From Pseudorasbora parva (Eukaryota; Chordata; Actinopteri; Cypriniformes; Gobionidae), in the NCBI RefSeq assembly GCF_024679245.1, contig NC_090174.1:21192524-21256523 (forward strand): DNA of 64,000 nt. The letters run 5' to 3'. The notes under the pieces are model-generated. The model worked only from the letters and a program-made list of their open reading frames with translations, was not told the origin of the DNA and searched no databases. Both the position numbers and the translations under genes were made by a program. Numbering within the stretch: the stretch's first letter is position 1; every line of letters begins with the position of its first letter. Shown here piece after piece: positions 13,090 through 62,238 of the stretch.

Positions 13090-13103
13090 CCTGCGACCAC
13101 CGT
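12939..13103 (-). CDS. camsap1: camsap1 coding exon 1 with short 5' leader
   Basis: Donor at 12,937-12,938 (gtgagt). Just upstream of the ATG the minus strand reads tgtttgtttgcag|ACGGTGG, which looks like a splice acceptor. A separate 5' untranslated exon may therefore exist upstream. Residues 1-50 include KIAANLRW, the conserved start of the family. The alternative is that this is the true first exon and the acceptor is chance. Confidence 0.85.
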
Positions 13104-13800
13104 CTGCAAACAAACAAACAAAAGCACTTTCAAAAAACCTTAACAGCTCACATTAGGGCATGTAGCGTTTCTTTAACTGCATGTAAATGTGTCAGGAGCT
13201 TTAGAGCAGTAAATCAGTTATTTAGCGTAAGCTAGCTAGCACAAGAGCTATTACAACACCATCCTCTCAAATGTGTAATAACATTAATCCCAGACATAAA
13301 ATACATGCACATTTGTTACAAAAACCTAACGTTAACTTACTGATCAAAACAAACTTAACGTTAGTTAGCCGCCTGGATCATGACAAAACAAGATAAGCTT
13401 CTCTGTGATTAGTTTATATGCAAAGTAACTAGCTAGCCCTCGCCCAGGTAGCTAATAATCACCAACATAATTCACTAAATGTTCAAACACTCACACGGAG
13501 AGGTAGATATAACCATCTGTCCTGACCGTAAACTGGTTTGCATGTTTTGACTGAAGCAGTTACCAGCGGCTAACAGCTAATGCTGCTTAATAAGATAGGA
13601 CTAACGTTAGCAACTTGCTAACTCGCCCCTTTGTCAGCAATTAGTAATGAAAACAATCACCTTCACAGCAACGTACCTTCCATATAATGTACTATCAACA
13701 ATCCACTGTGACAAATCTGTGGGTGAGAAATGAAAGAAAAGGGTAAAAGTCGCCGGTGGGAATCATGAGGCCACGTTTAGTCCGAACAGATACGAGTGTC
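13104..13800 (-). promoter_or_regulatory. camsap1 5' UTR/promoter region (inferred)
   Basis: Non-repetitive sequence upstream of the first coding exon, with several aacgtta/gttagc motifs of the kind common in fish 5' leaders, and CpG-bearing stretches near 13,750-13,790. No TATA box or firm start site could be assigned. Confidence 0.35.
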
Positions 13801-15237
<1,437 letters not shown>

Positions 15238-15639
15238 ACAGTATTTTTATTTTTTTTATCTGGAGTGATCTTCATTTAGAAAGTCACACCTCAACACTGA
15301 TTCATCTTGAAAAGACTTTAATTGAGCAAACATTCAACTCCCTGTTCTGCCTTGCCCTGAGTCTTACAGGCAAGGAAACAACCAACACTACACAACGCTG
15401 CCTTTGACTTTTTTTTATTAATGTGAAGACATAAATCTTTTCCCAAATTATATATGCTATGTAAAAACATGCCGCAGACACAGAGGTGTGGTCATTGTGG
15501 AATGAATTATGTAACTTCATTCTGGTTTGACTGAACTGATGCAAGGTGTTTAGATTAAAACCAAAAAAAATCCATCCCCTGGTTCCCTAAAAGAATAAGT
15601 TCCCCAAAAGAGCATCAAATGGGTGTGTTTTGTGTATTT

Positions 15640-16760
15640 TTAAATATGACATTCCAACCGTGTGTTTCTGGATGCAGTCGTTACCTATCGCTAGCAGATG
15701 GTCACGATCATTGCCTCACATGTCTGGGTGTTAAAGGGTTACTTCAGCGATTAGCATATGGCTTTGTATCAGTAGAAACCCTGGAGTATATTCGAATGAT
15801 TGTGCTGGAGGATTGTGGTGATGTCTTCTCCTTCGAGGAACCAACCCCCTAGTAACCCACACCCCTTTTGCCTTTCCATGCAGTGAAAGCACAGAACTCT
15901 CAAAGATGTGTACCAGCCATCTGCCCCCCCCCCCCCCCCCCCCATCTGTTTTTGTCTCCACCCCCCATACCCCCCCAAACAGGGTCCTTGCATTTCACCT
16001 CCCTGCCCTACTACCGGTATGACTGTGGTCCCTTTGATTCTGCTTGCACAGTCTCTGGGAGCCTGCATGGCTAGCGCTCCCCAGCCCATCTTGCTGGCTC
16101 ATTCGGACCATCAGGCTTGGCTCTGTGATTCAGTTCCACCAAGTTCAAAGGCCGTTCACTTCTGTCAATCTGTCGATGCCCATGTCTTTTGAGCAGAAAT
16201 CGAGCCGGTTGCTCCAGCCTAACGGGACAGGGTTCTACAGCCCCTACTTCATTGTACCCAAGAAAAGCGGTGGGTTACAACCAATCTTGAACCTGAGGGT
16301 GTTGAACTGGGCCCTTCACAGCTTACCATTCAAAATGCTTATGCAGAAAGTCATCTTTGAATGCATGCGTCCCCAGGATTGGTTTGCAGCAATCAACATG
16401 TCTTGATCCTCCCTCGACACAGGCCATTCTTGCACTTTGTGTTTGAGACACAAACACAAAGTCCTTGTACCAAGTCTTCCCTTATGGGCTGTCCCTGTCC
16501 CCTTCATGTTGTGGAAGGGGCCCTTGTTCCCCTGAGATAACATGGCATTCACATCCTCAGCTATCCGATGCTTGCACAGTCTCGAGGCAAGTTGTGCAAA
16601 CACAGGGATATGGTGCTCAGTCACCTCAGCTAGCCGGGTGCTTGGGGAAAACTGGGAAAAGAGCAAACTCTCCCCCATGCAGAGGATCTCTTTTCTCTGT
16701 ATGGAACTGGACTCGGTCATCATGGGGCATATGATGTGGCTGGAGTGACCCCAGAGTCAT
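15640..16760 (+). pseudogene. DIRS-type retrotransposon remnant
   Basis: DIRS elements are tyrosine-recombinase retrotransposons. The reading QPCVSGCSRYLSLADGHDHC at about 15,650 resembles the gag of fish DIRS elements. GFYSPYFIVPKKSGGLQPIL and VLNWALHSLPFKMLMQK (16,230-16,350), then GYWFAAIN-like DWFAAINMS, and later NWEKSKLSP...ISFLCMELDSV (16,650-16,720), fit its reverse transcriptase. Frames are broken and the recombinase was not seen, so the copy is dead. Confidence 0.75.
15923..15943. repeat. poly(C) tract
   Basis: Homopolymer run inside the DIRS remnant, about 20 C. A likely assembly or sequencing trouble spot. Confidence 0.9.
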
Positions 16761-18189
16761 TCCATATGTAGTTTGGCCTAAGGGGTTAGTCCATTATGTA
16801 AATCTCCACATGACTCCCTGTGGGTAGAGATGCATTGCACCTGCTGCTCATTATCACTACGAGGCAGAGTAGCTGATGGAAATATTGCATGTCAATGTGT
16901 ATTGGCTTGTTTTGTTACACTCAAAGTAGATTGGCCTCTCTAACAAGATTCCTATTTGTCTGTCCCAGATGTGGCCTATCCGGTCCCTTCTTCAGGGAAC
17001 GAGGGTTACATAACCAAGACATTTCACAGACAAGACTTAAAGGGTTAGTTCACCCAATGAAAATTATTTCATGAATTACTCACCCTCATGTCGTTGGACA
17101 CCTGTAACACCTTCGTTCATATTCGGAACACAAATTAAGATTTTTTTGTTGAAAGCTTGAGAAAGGCTTCAGAAAGTAAATTCCTCCATTGGCATTCAGT
17201 ACATTTCCACTGACCCACTCAATCACTCAAACACACACATGTAAACACACTCAGAGACACACACACAAACCACAATAATATACACATACAAATTAACTGG
17301 TATGGCTGTTTTTAATCTGGTAAAATTGAGCCAAAAGTCTCAAATAAGAGGTTAAAATCAGATCAGTTATGCAGTGATAAAACATAGGCCTACCTGTTCA
17401 TTTTTGTTACATTTTTATTGAATGTTGATGTTATATGTTCAAAATGTTTTCCTCTGTGCTCAGGTTTGAATGTAGTAAAATTAATGCAAAAACTGACATT
17501 CAAATCAACATAAAAAAAAAAAATCGAAACCTTAACAAAAAGTAGTCTAAGAATGTCTAAGAATAAATCAAAATTGTAATAAAAAATAAGTATTTATCTA
17601 AAAAAATTAAATAAAAAAAACAATAAAGAACGTATAAGCCACTTTATATAGTTATATAGGAACCTATAGTGATCATAACAGGGCATTACATCAGGTTTTC
17701 TTTTTTTACTGCCACCAGAGGGCAATAACTACCTTCAATTGCTTTTTTTTTTTGAATGCCTTGTCTCTATTTTAACATGGAATACTGTTTTAATTGAAAA
17801 ATAAGTAAAAAAAAAAAATAAATAAATAAAATTGTGTATTATTTTCTATGGGGAAAAAAAGCTAATAAAAAGTTTATAAATATTGCATATTATCTCAAAA
17901 TATCCTCAAAATTCTAAATAATAATCAAAAAATATTATTGAACTAAAATAAATTTCATTGGTTTTCCTAGCGGGGAAAAAAAGTTACATTTTAAGACTTC
18001 GGTCACTTTTGACTGGGAGGAGGACAAGTGTGACCCTAAAACGAAGAGGACCAGAGGGTTAAATGTCCTAAATAAACTAAGGCCTAAACTTCTGGCTTAC
18101 GCCCAAATCTTGACATGGAGTTCACTAAATGATGGTGAATAAATTGAAGTAGCATTGCCATATAGTTTACAATGACGCACAGATTCCAG
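16761..18189. other. intergenic DNA with one MITE end
   Basis: 17,040-17,160 carries AAAGGGTTAGTTCACCCAAT, the terminus of the palindromic MITE family also found at 55,345 and 61,735. The rest is AT-rich, with poly(A) tracts and nothing coding. Confidence 0.55.
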
Positions 18190-18190
18190 C

Positions 18191-18678
18191 TATACTCTTA
18201 AAATAAAAACGTATTGACATTTATGGTTACATGAAGAACACTTAACATCTTGTTACAAACTGTAATCGTAGATAAGGTCACGTAGACCAAGGAGAGCAAG
18301 AAACATGTATTTTAATGATAAACTCAGGGAAACCACGAAACACAGCTACACATGAACGAGTACCGACAAACACTGAGGGCAAACTGAGGAATTAAATACA
18401 CTGGATAACTGAGGATAACAAGGTGCAGGTGAATGACAAGGCACAGGGGGTAGAGATGACTAATTAACTGAACAGGGGAGAAACACAAGCTAAACTAACA
18501 CACACAGGACAGACATACATGTAACACATCTATATAACCTTTCTGGGAAATAAATGTATCGTGGAAAAGGGTTCTTTAGGTTATTAAAATGTTATGCACA
18601 AAACTTCACTGAAAGATTACGGAAATATATTGCATTGCTATGAAAACAAATTTGTGATGTTTATTTTTAAGAGTGTAC
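18191..18678. mobile_element. MITE with TACTCTTAAAATAAA ends, interrupted
   Basis: Left end tactcttaaaataaa at 18,193 and right end tttatttttaagagtgta at 18,660-18,677 are inverted copies next to TA dinucleotides. A 276-bp LTR-like unit sits inside. Confidence 0.7.
18251..18526. mobile_element. LTR-like insertion (solo LTR candidate)
   Basis: Starts TGTTACAAAC and ends ATGTAACA. CATCT is duplicated at 18,246-18,250 and 18,527-18,531. TG...CA ends with a 5-bp duplication are typical of a solo LTR. No internal coding region. Confidence 0.65.
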
Positions 18679-19192
18679 TCAGTAAGGGGATTTATGCCTA
18701 ATGTTACTTTGCTAATGGTTGTTTTATTGTTTTATACATATACTTAATTTATAATAATTTAGCTTGCATGGATTTCATGCCTCTGGTTGAGTGAGGAGAG
18801 TCCTGCACATGTTCATCATCCTTAAACCAGGGAGTGGCCATTACACCCATTCAGAGTTGTTCAGCTGGAAACATTAACCATCCCCAAAAATCTTTTGGGG
18901 TTCTCTGGTTGTGGGTCCTGTCCTCAGAAATCAATCAATGTTTTCTCATTGACACAGGATTTATTACACTGATGGCTGAGATTCCCAAAGAAAGACCAGA
19001 TGTGGTGGGAAGAGGCTTTTTACTTTTTACTAATAACAAGATTGTCATTAACACAAAAGGAAAATCAATCAGCCTGAAATTTGTATTATTGTCCAAATTG
19101 TGTAGGCAAGACAGAACTGAAAGCATTTAGATAATTGCTTAATACTTAATATTTATTTACAGTTTGTGCAGGTATCGACAGCTCATTATGGC

Positions 19193-19285
19193 ACTAATTC
19201 AATTCAAGTTTATTTGTACAGCGCTTTTCGCAACAGATATTGTTTCAAAGCAGCATTCCAGAAAATGCTTGTTTCAATGTTACAA
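19193..19285 (-). repeat. LINE 3'-tail fragment
   Basis: The stretch ttcaagtttatttgtacagc and the following gcgctttt resemble, in reverse orientation, a 3' tail common to fish CR1/L2-type LINE copies. This is a short fragment from memory of the family. Confidence 0.5.
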
Positions 19286-19533
19286 TTTAGGAAGCATTTC
19301 GTTATCAATCAGAGATAAGTGTGTTAAAGTAACGTTCATATGGCAGTAAAACACAGCTAATATGTTATATACAATACAATACAATATTTATTTATAAAGC
19401 ACATTTAAAAACAACCAAGGCTGACCAAAGTGCTGTACATAGCAGAGAATAAAATGCAGAGCAGTACAGGACAAAAGAAACAACTGAAAAAATAAAACAA
19501 AAATAAAAATAAAAAGCATTAATCATATAAGAG

Positions 19534-19900
19534 TCAATGAGCATCAAAAGCAAGAGAAAACAAAAAAGTCTTTAAAGAAGATTTAAAGATGGAAACTGAA
19601 GGAGCCAGTCTGATATAGAGAGGCAGACTGTTCCAAAGTTTTGGGCCTGCAGTCGCAAAAGCACGGTCACCTCGTTTTTTAAGCCTGGATCTAGGTACGA
19701 TGAGAAGACAGTGATCGCTGGATCTCAAAGTACGAGAAGGAGTGTATGGACAGAGCAGATCAGTTAGGTATTGAGGTAGCCAATGAAGTTTGATTAAAAT
19801 AGGGGTGATCGACTCATACTTGCGTGTCCCAGTGAGGAGTCTAGCTGCTGCATTTTGCACTTATTGTAGGCGAGAGAGAGAAGACTGAGATAGACCAAGG
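19534..19900 (-). pseudogene. LINE ORF2 C-terminal part
   Basis: Reads QNAAARLLTGTRKYESITPI, LIKLHWLP and later GDRAFATAGPKLWNSLPLYI, the conserved C-terminal segment of L2-type ORF2. It is separated from the RT part by stops, and the segment between LHWLP and YLTDLLCPY is shorter than usual, suggesting a deletion. Confidence 0.85.
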
Positions 19901-20004
19901 TAAAGTGAATTACAGTAGTCTAGTCGTGATGTTACGAATGCGTGAGTCACTATTTGAAGATTGCTCTTAGTTAAAAATGGTTTCACTTTAGAGATTTGGC
20001 GGAG

Positions 20005-21294
20005 CTAAAAAAAGCATGATTTTACAACAGCACTGATCTGCTTCTCAAATTTTAAGTTGTGGTCAAACAGAAAGCCCAGATTTCTTGCGCATTTGGTTTC
20101 ATACGGTGCGAGAGAACCACGCTCAGCATCAAACACACAGTTATCCTTAGGCCCAAAGATAATTATTTCGGTTTTATTTTCGTTTAGGTTTAGAAAGTTA
20201 CTTGAAAGCCAAAGTTTAAGATCACTAAAACAGGCAAACAAGGGTTGTAGACCATTTTTATCATTATGTTTTAAAGGAAAATAAATCTGAGTATCGTCAG
20301 CATACAAATGGAAGGATACATCATATTTATTAAAGATGGAAGCCAGCAGTAACAGATACAGAATAAACAATATGGGGCCGAGGATTGATCCCTGTGGGAC
20401 TCCGCAGTTCAGAGGTACACTAGTGGAGGATTGATGACCAATACAGACACTAAAACATCTATTGTTCAGATAAGAGCGGAACCACTGCAAAACAACGCCT
20501 CGAAAACCCAAAGATGTCTCCAGACGTCGCAACAGGACCTCATGGTCAACTAAGTCAAATGCAGAACTCAAATCTAGTAAGACTAAGGCCATTGATTTCC
20601 CAGAGTCAGTTTCAGTGAAAATATCACTTGACACTCTTAAAAGAGCAGATTCAGTACTGTGTAGAGCTTTAAAACCAGATTGAAATGTTTCATGGAGAGA
20701 ATTTGCGGATAAGTATGATTGTAGTTGAATCAGTAGAACTCTCTCCAGGATCTTTGAAATAAAAGGTAGATTAGAAATAGGACGATAGTTAGAAAGAGTG
20801 GAAGGATCGAGATTAGTTTTTTTAAGATATGGCGTCACCACAGCAACTTTCAGACTGCTAGGGAAGGAACCCGTTGACAGGCATTTGTTAATTAAAAGTA
20901 ACAGTCCAACTGTGTCCATAATTTGCCTAAGGAAAGAAGGTGGAATAACATCCTGTGGACAGATAGTGGGTTTTAAGTGACCAACAATTTCATTACATGT
21001 GTTCAGATCAATCAACTCAAACTCAGACCAGATGGATGAACATAATGGAACATCATGTGTATACACTGAGTTGGACAATTGAGATCGTAAAATTGTGATC
21101 TTATCAACAAATAACTTTGCAAAAATGTCACAGAGAGCAGTAGAGGGCTCTAAGATGGGATGCACAGAGGGATTTAAAACAGAGTTGATAGTAGCAAAGA
21201 GAACTTGAGGTTTATGGCAATTATTAGAAATAAGTTCAGAAAAATGTTTGCATTTTGCAGACTTTGCAGCTTTCTGAAACACCTTATTTTGCAT
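20005..21294 (-). pseudogene. LINE reverse transcriptase (partial ORF2)
   Basis: 429 codons, open from an internal Met. Visible motifs: PYLKKTNLDPSTLSNYRPIS, ALVLLDLSSAFDLVDHEVLL (first catalytic Asp), GVPQGSILGPILF and FHLYADDTQIY (YADD active site). The order and wording match the L2/CR1 superfamily. The open frame ends at 20,005 and the C-terminal part resumes in another frame further down. The lack of an endonuclease makes it non-autonomous. Confidence 0.88.
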
Positions 21295-21439
21295 GATTTC
21301 ATACGAAACCTGCAGACGGTCCTTATATATGCTTGGTTAACACACAAAGAACACTTCAGGCAGCATTTACCACTTCTCATGCTCATCAATCCAAAATTGG
21401 CATCATCTGAAATCCTCGCATTTGTGAGCATCAACTGAA

Positions 21440-22740
21440 ATCATTGGATTATAACTGTATAGGATATGCAGGACATTATGAGAGAGATTATATACCACAA
21501 ATGAAAGCACATGACAGTATGCTCAGTATATATACAAATATTTTAGTATTGATTATTTTATACCAATATGGTACAAGATTATGCTATTCAGTCAGAATAC
21601 ATGACCTAAAATGAGTAATCTAGATCACATTTTGTGTGATATAATTGAAATTCAGTAATCCCCTAATTTGTACGTAATCTAGTGGTTGTCATATGGGGGG
21701 GAAAAATAACAAGAGTGTCCTAACAAGAGCATCTGACAAAACCAAAACAGTGAAAATGCATCAGTTAATTACATTAGAATACTTTTGAAAGCATGGGCAG
21801 TATACTGTAAATACAGATACCATTCAAAATATTATTTGTTAAGAAATCAATGCTTTTATTCAACAAGAGTGCAGTCAATTGATTAAAATAAGTAAAGACT
21901 TTTACATTATTACAAAAATATTTATCAAATATTTCGTACAAATTTAACAATTTCCATGCCCAATAAAATTTAGCAGCATAACCATTTTCAACATTGATAA
22001 TAAGAAATGCTTTGACATTTGATATTTGCTTTTGATGCCTACATTAGCGATTATGTAAAAGAGTTATGTAACGTTGTATAAATCACCTGGGTTGTGTCTA
22101 ATCAGTTTCTATTACATATTTATTTGTTGTTGGTTTTTGTGTTAATTTTATGTTATTCATTAGCTGAGCCCCAAAATTTGGTATTTAAAGTAATTTTCAT
22201 TTTATTTGAAATGAGCAGCGTGTTACAACACTTGTCCCATGTGTAATGCATCACTGAGGTTTGATGCTGCACTTCAGAGTTCAGTGTATTGGGGAACACT
22301 GGCGGGAATCAAAAAGGTTGAAGAGCCTGAATTGAAAGGCAGACGTTGTTAAAGTCACCATGAAATCAATATTTGAATTTTTAAATAGGAATAATGCAGG
22401 ATTTATTATACATGAGATGCTGTTTCACTCAAATATACGTCACAATAGGGTAGAAAAGACTGCCACAAATTCTGTTTCATGCCGACTTTAAGTATATGCT
22501 GGTCAGAAAAACAATTAGGCCTAATGAACTTCTAGCAGCCTATTGTGAAGAGTTGCCTCAAGTCTCAAGAATATTGAGGATGGTTATTTAGAAACATCAT
22601 CAGTAAGTTTTTGACAAACTTTAAGTTGGATTGAAAGACCCTAGTCTGAAAGTTGGAAGTAGCTTTAAAGTTTGAAGGTTTTAAATTTGAAGTAGTTTAA
22701 GTTTTAGTTTAGTAATTTTAAAAGACAGATACGTATAGGT
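21440..22740. other. intergenic DNA, dispersed repeat traces
   Basis: AT-rich. 22,340-22,480 (aaagtcaccatgaaatcaat) looks like a common fish interspersed repeat. No gene seen. Confidence 0.45.
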
Positions 22741-23056
22741 ATAGTGTGTATGCAAGGGTGTTGCTATGCGGTTACTAAGGTAATCTGGGGTGGTTGCTAG
22801 GGTGTTGCTATGTGGTTGCTAAGGTACTTGGTCTGGGTGCTAAGGTGTTGCTACATGGTTGCTCAGGGATTCTGGGTGGTTTTTAGTGTGTTGCTATGCA
22901 GTTGCAAGGTACTCTGGGTGGTAGCTAGGGTGTTGCAAAGGTACTCTGTGTGTTTGCTATGGTACTTGGGGTAGTTGCTAGGGTATGAGAGGGGTTGCTG
23001 TGTAGTTCCTGGAGTGTTATGGGTTGCTAGGTGGCTTCTAGGATGTTCTTTGTGGT
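22741..23056. repeat. degenerate minisatellite (GGTTGCTA-rich)
   Basis: Many imperfect copies of a unit around ggtgttgctatgtggttgct and ggtactctgggtggt, of roughly 30-45 bp. It runs directly into the GATA/GACA array. Confidence 0.85.
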
Positions 23057-23059
23057 TGC

Positions 23060-24290
<1,231 letters not shown>

Positions 24291-24294
24291 AATC

Positions 24295-25632
24295 CGAATA
24301 CACATATGTATCTTTTATTATTTCAAAGAAACTTGTACAGACAATAGAATTGACAGAAAATACTCCGCATGTAAACTACACGTTTGGAGATAGGTAACAT
24401 TTACAGATATTGTAGGCTACTGTATACTCAGTGCTGTTCAAATCTGATGGCTTAAAGAGGATATCTGACAACAGCCCGCTACGGGGACCCTTTAACTTGT
24501 TTTTGTGGAAAAACTATTGGTGTTCAATAGTTAGTAATAAATCATCTAATTGTGTTATTTTATATGGCGTATCCTCTAGTCATTTGTGTCTATACATTTA
24601 ATATATTTGTCTCTACCCCAGTGATACTGAGAGAAAAAATATACGTTCTGCGTATGATAGAAAACTACGTAGCATTAAAATATTTCAAATTTCCATGGCA
24701 CACTTAAGATTTCTGAAACAAAATCCTGTTTACATGACAAACGCATACAATTTATCTATTTACATTAGCCATAGGCTCAAACGAAGATACAAAACTGGAA
24801 GTACAGTAAAGAGAAGTTCAATTTGAAACACCTCCATAAAACCCCAGACACTTTTGGCCACGTGACCAGTTCTACAGATTTGGAGGAAAGATACAGAGGA
24901 CTTGATAATGGCACCTGTTTCATACAAGTCAATATCAAGTATTTCCTGTAAGTAGCTCAGATCCTCACTTTCACATCCACATTCACAGTGGACATTAAGA
25001 AATCTGCTTTTTGCAGGCATTTAATATACAAGAAAGGGAGAAAGAAAGAGAACGGAAGAGCAAAATCACTTTGAACTATACAAATGTTCAATTATAAAAC
25101 CACTACTTATTTGTAGTATAAACCTGTAACACGCACACAAATGTGAACCTAACTGAAACAAAAGTCAGACATCATAACGCGACATCAATCATTCATTTTC
25201 TAATAACGGAAAAGCAGCTTTTTTCAGACAACATATCGACTTTAACACTGAAGTTTGTTGTATAAAATCGTGCTCCCTAAAATGTCCGTACAAGAACTTT
25301 GCATTTTTACAAATTTATACAATATAGGTAAATCAACCGTTTAAAAAAATAAAAAGTTAGACCAAATGAAGAAAAAAACCAACAAAAAAAACAGGCATAT
25401 TTAATACCAATAAATACCCAGTGTGTACATTTGAGTACAGTGTAATGCGATCAAAAGCATTATAAAAATTTTACTTCTTCAAGATAATTTCTTTAGCCCA
25501 AATTTTAAAATAAATGGTGAAAAAAAGTATAAATAACAAAATATCAATAAATAAAATAAAAAAAGGTTAGTACAAGAGACATTTTGATGACCCCTCAGTA
25601 AGAGTTATGGAGTGTGCCTTTAATTTATTGTT
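24295..25632 (-). other. notch1: notch1 3' UTR (inferred extent)
   Basis: About 1.3 kb downstream of the stop, AT-rich and free of recognised transposons until about 24,290. A minus-strand AATAAA lies at 24,314-24,319. Another lies directly after the stop codon at about 25,624 and is too close to be useful. The 3' end is an inference without transcript data. Confidence 0.6.
24314..24319 (-). promoter_or_regulatory. candidate notch1 polyadenylation signal AATAAA
   Basis: Canonical hexamer on the minus strand, about 1.3 kb past the stop. Below it the sequence changes to dispersed-repeat and microsatellite DNA. Position and context fit a poly(A) signal, but the hexamer is common in AT-rich DNA. 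Confidence 0.45.
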
Positions 25633-61534
<35,902 letters not shown>

Positions 61535-61734
61535 CTGCAGAGTTGAAAGCAACCACAATTAATTAACAATTAGTTTAAAATGGCTTTAGCCTAGTACTGC
61601 ATAAAGTGACTGGATAAATTTAGGTAACTGGGCTGTATTGCAAATCCTTTTAGACTACCTACAAACAGCTTGCTTATTGTTGTATAGTAAGCTGGGATAA
61701 CATTTTAACATCAAAATTATTACACAAAATAGCT

Positions 61735-62238
61735 TAAAGGGTTAGTTCACCCAAAAATGAAAACTCTGTCAATAATTACTTACCCTAATGTCGTTTGACA
61801 CCCGTAAGACCTCTGTTCATCTTCAAAAAATCCAATGGCTCAGAAAGGCTTTCATTGACACCCATGTAATTTCCTCTCTCAAGACTCATAAAAGGCACTA
61901 AAGACATTGTTAAAAAGTCCATCGTACTACAGTGGCTTTACAATAATTTTATGAAACGACAAGAATAGTTTTTGTGTGCAAAAAAACTATTCTCGTCGCT
62001 TCATAAAATTATTGTAGAGCCACTGTAGTACGATGGACTTTTTAACAACGTCTTTAGTGCCTTTTATAGCTCTTGAGAGAGGAAATGACAATGAAAGCCT
62101 TTCTGAGCCATCGGATTTCAACAAAAATATCTTCATTTGTGTTCCGAAGATGAGCCAACTTCTTACAGGTGTCAAACGACATTAGGTTAAGTAATTAATG
62201 ACATAATTTTCTTTTTTGGGTGAATTAACCCTGTAACG
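61735..62238. mobile_element. long palindromic MITE, full hairpin
   Basis: Same family as 55,345-56,012. The arms pair over almost the whole length around the centre at about 61,980 (tagtttttgtgtgcaaaaaa). Ends ttaaagggttagttcaccca and ggtgaattaaccctgtaa. Confidence 0.88.

Larger units (their letters stand above)
19366..21345 (-). mobile_element. 5'-truncated L2/CR1-type LINE
   Basis: Non-LTR retrotransposon on the minus strand. Its 3' end is the acaatacaatacaat repeat at about 19,366. The upstream limit is about 21,345, where KDRLQVSYEIM-like sequence is preceded by a stop. The endonuclease domain is absent, so the copy is truncated at its 5' end. Confidence 0.85.

Noticed and set aside
15868..16192. 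Proline-rich plus-strand frames
   Set aside because: Caused by the poly(C) tract within the DIRS remnant.
24760..25020. 86-codon minus-strand frame in the notch1 3' UTR
   Set aside because: Downstream of the TAG stop, in AT-rich UTR sequence, with no family resemblance.
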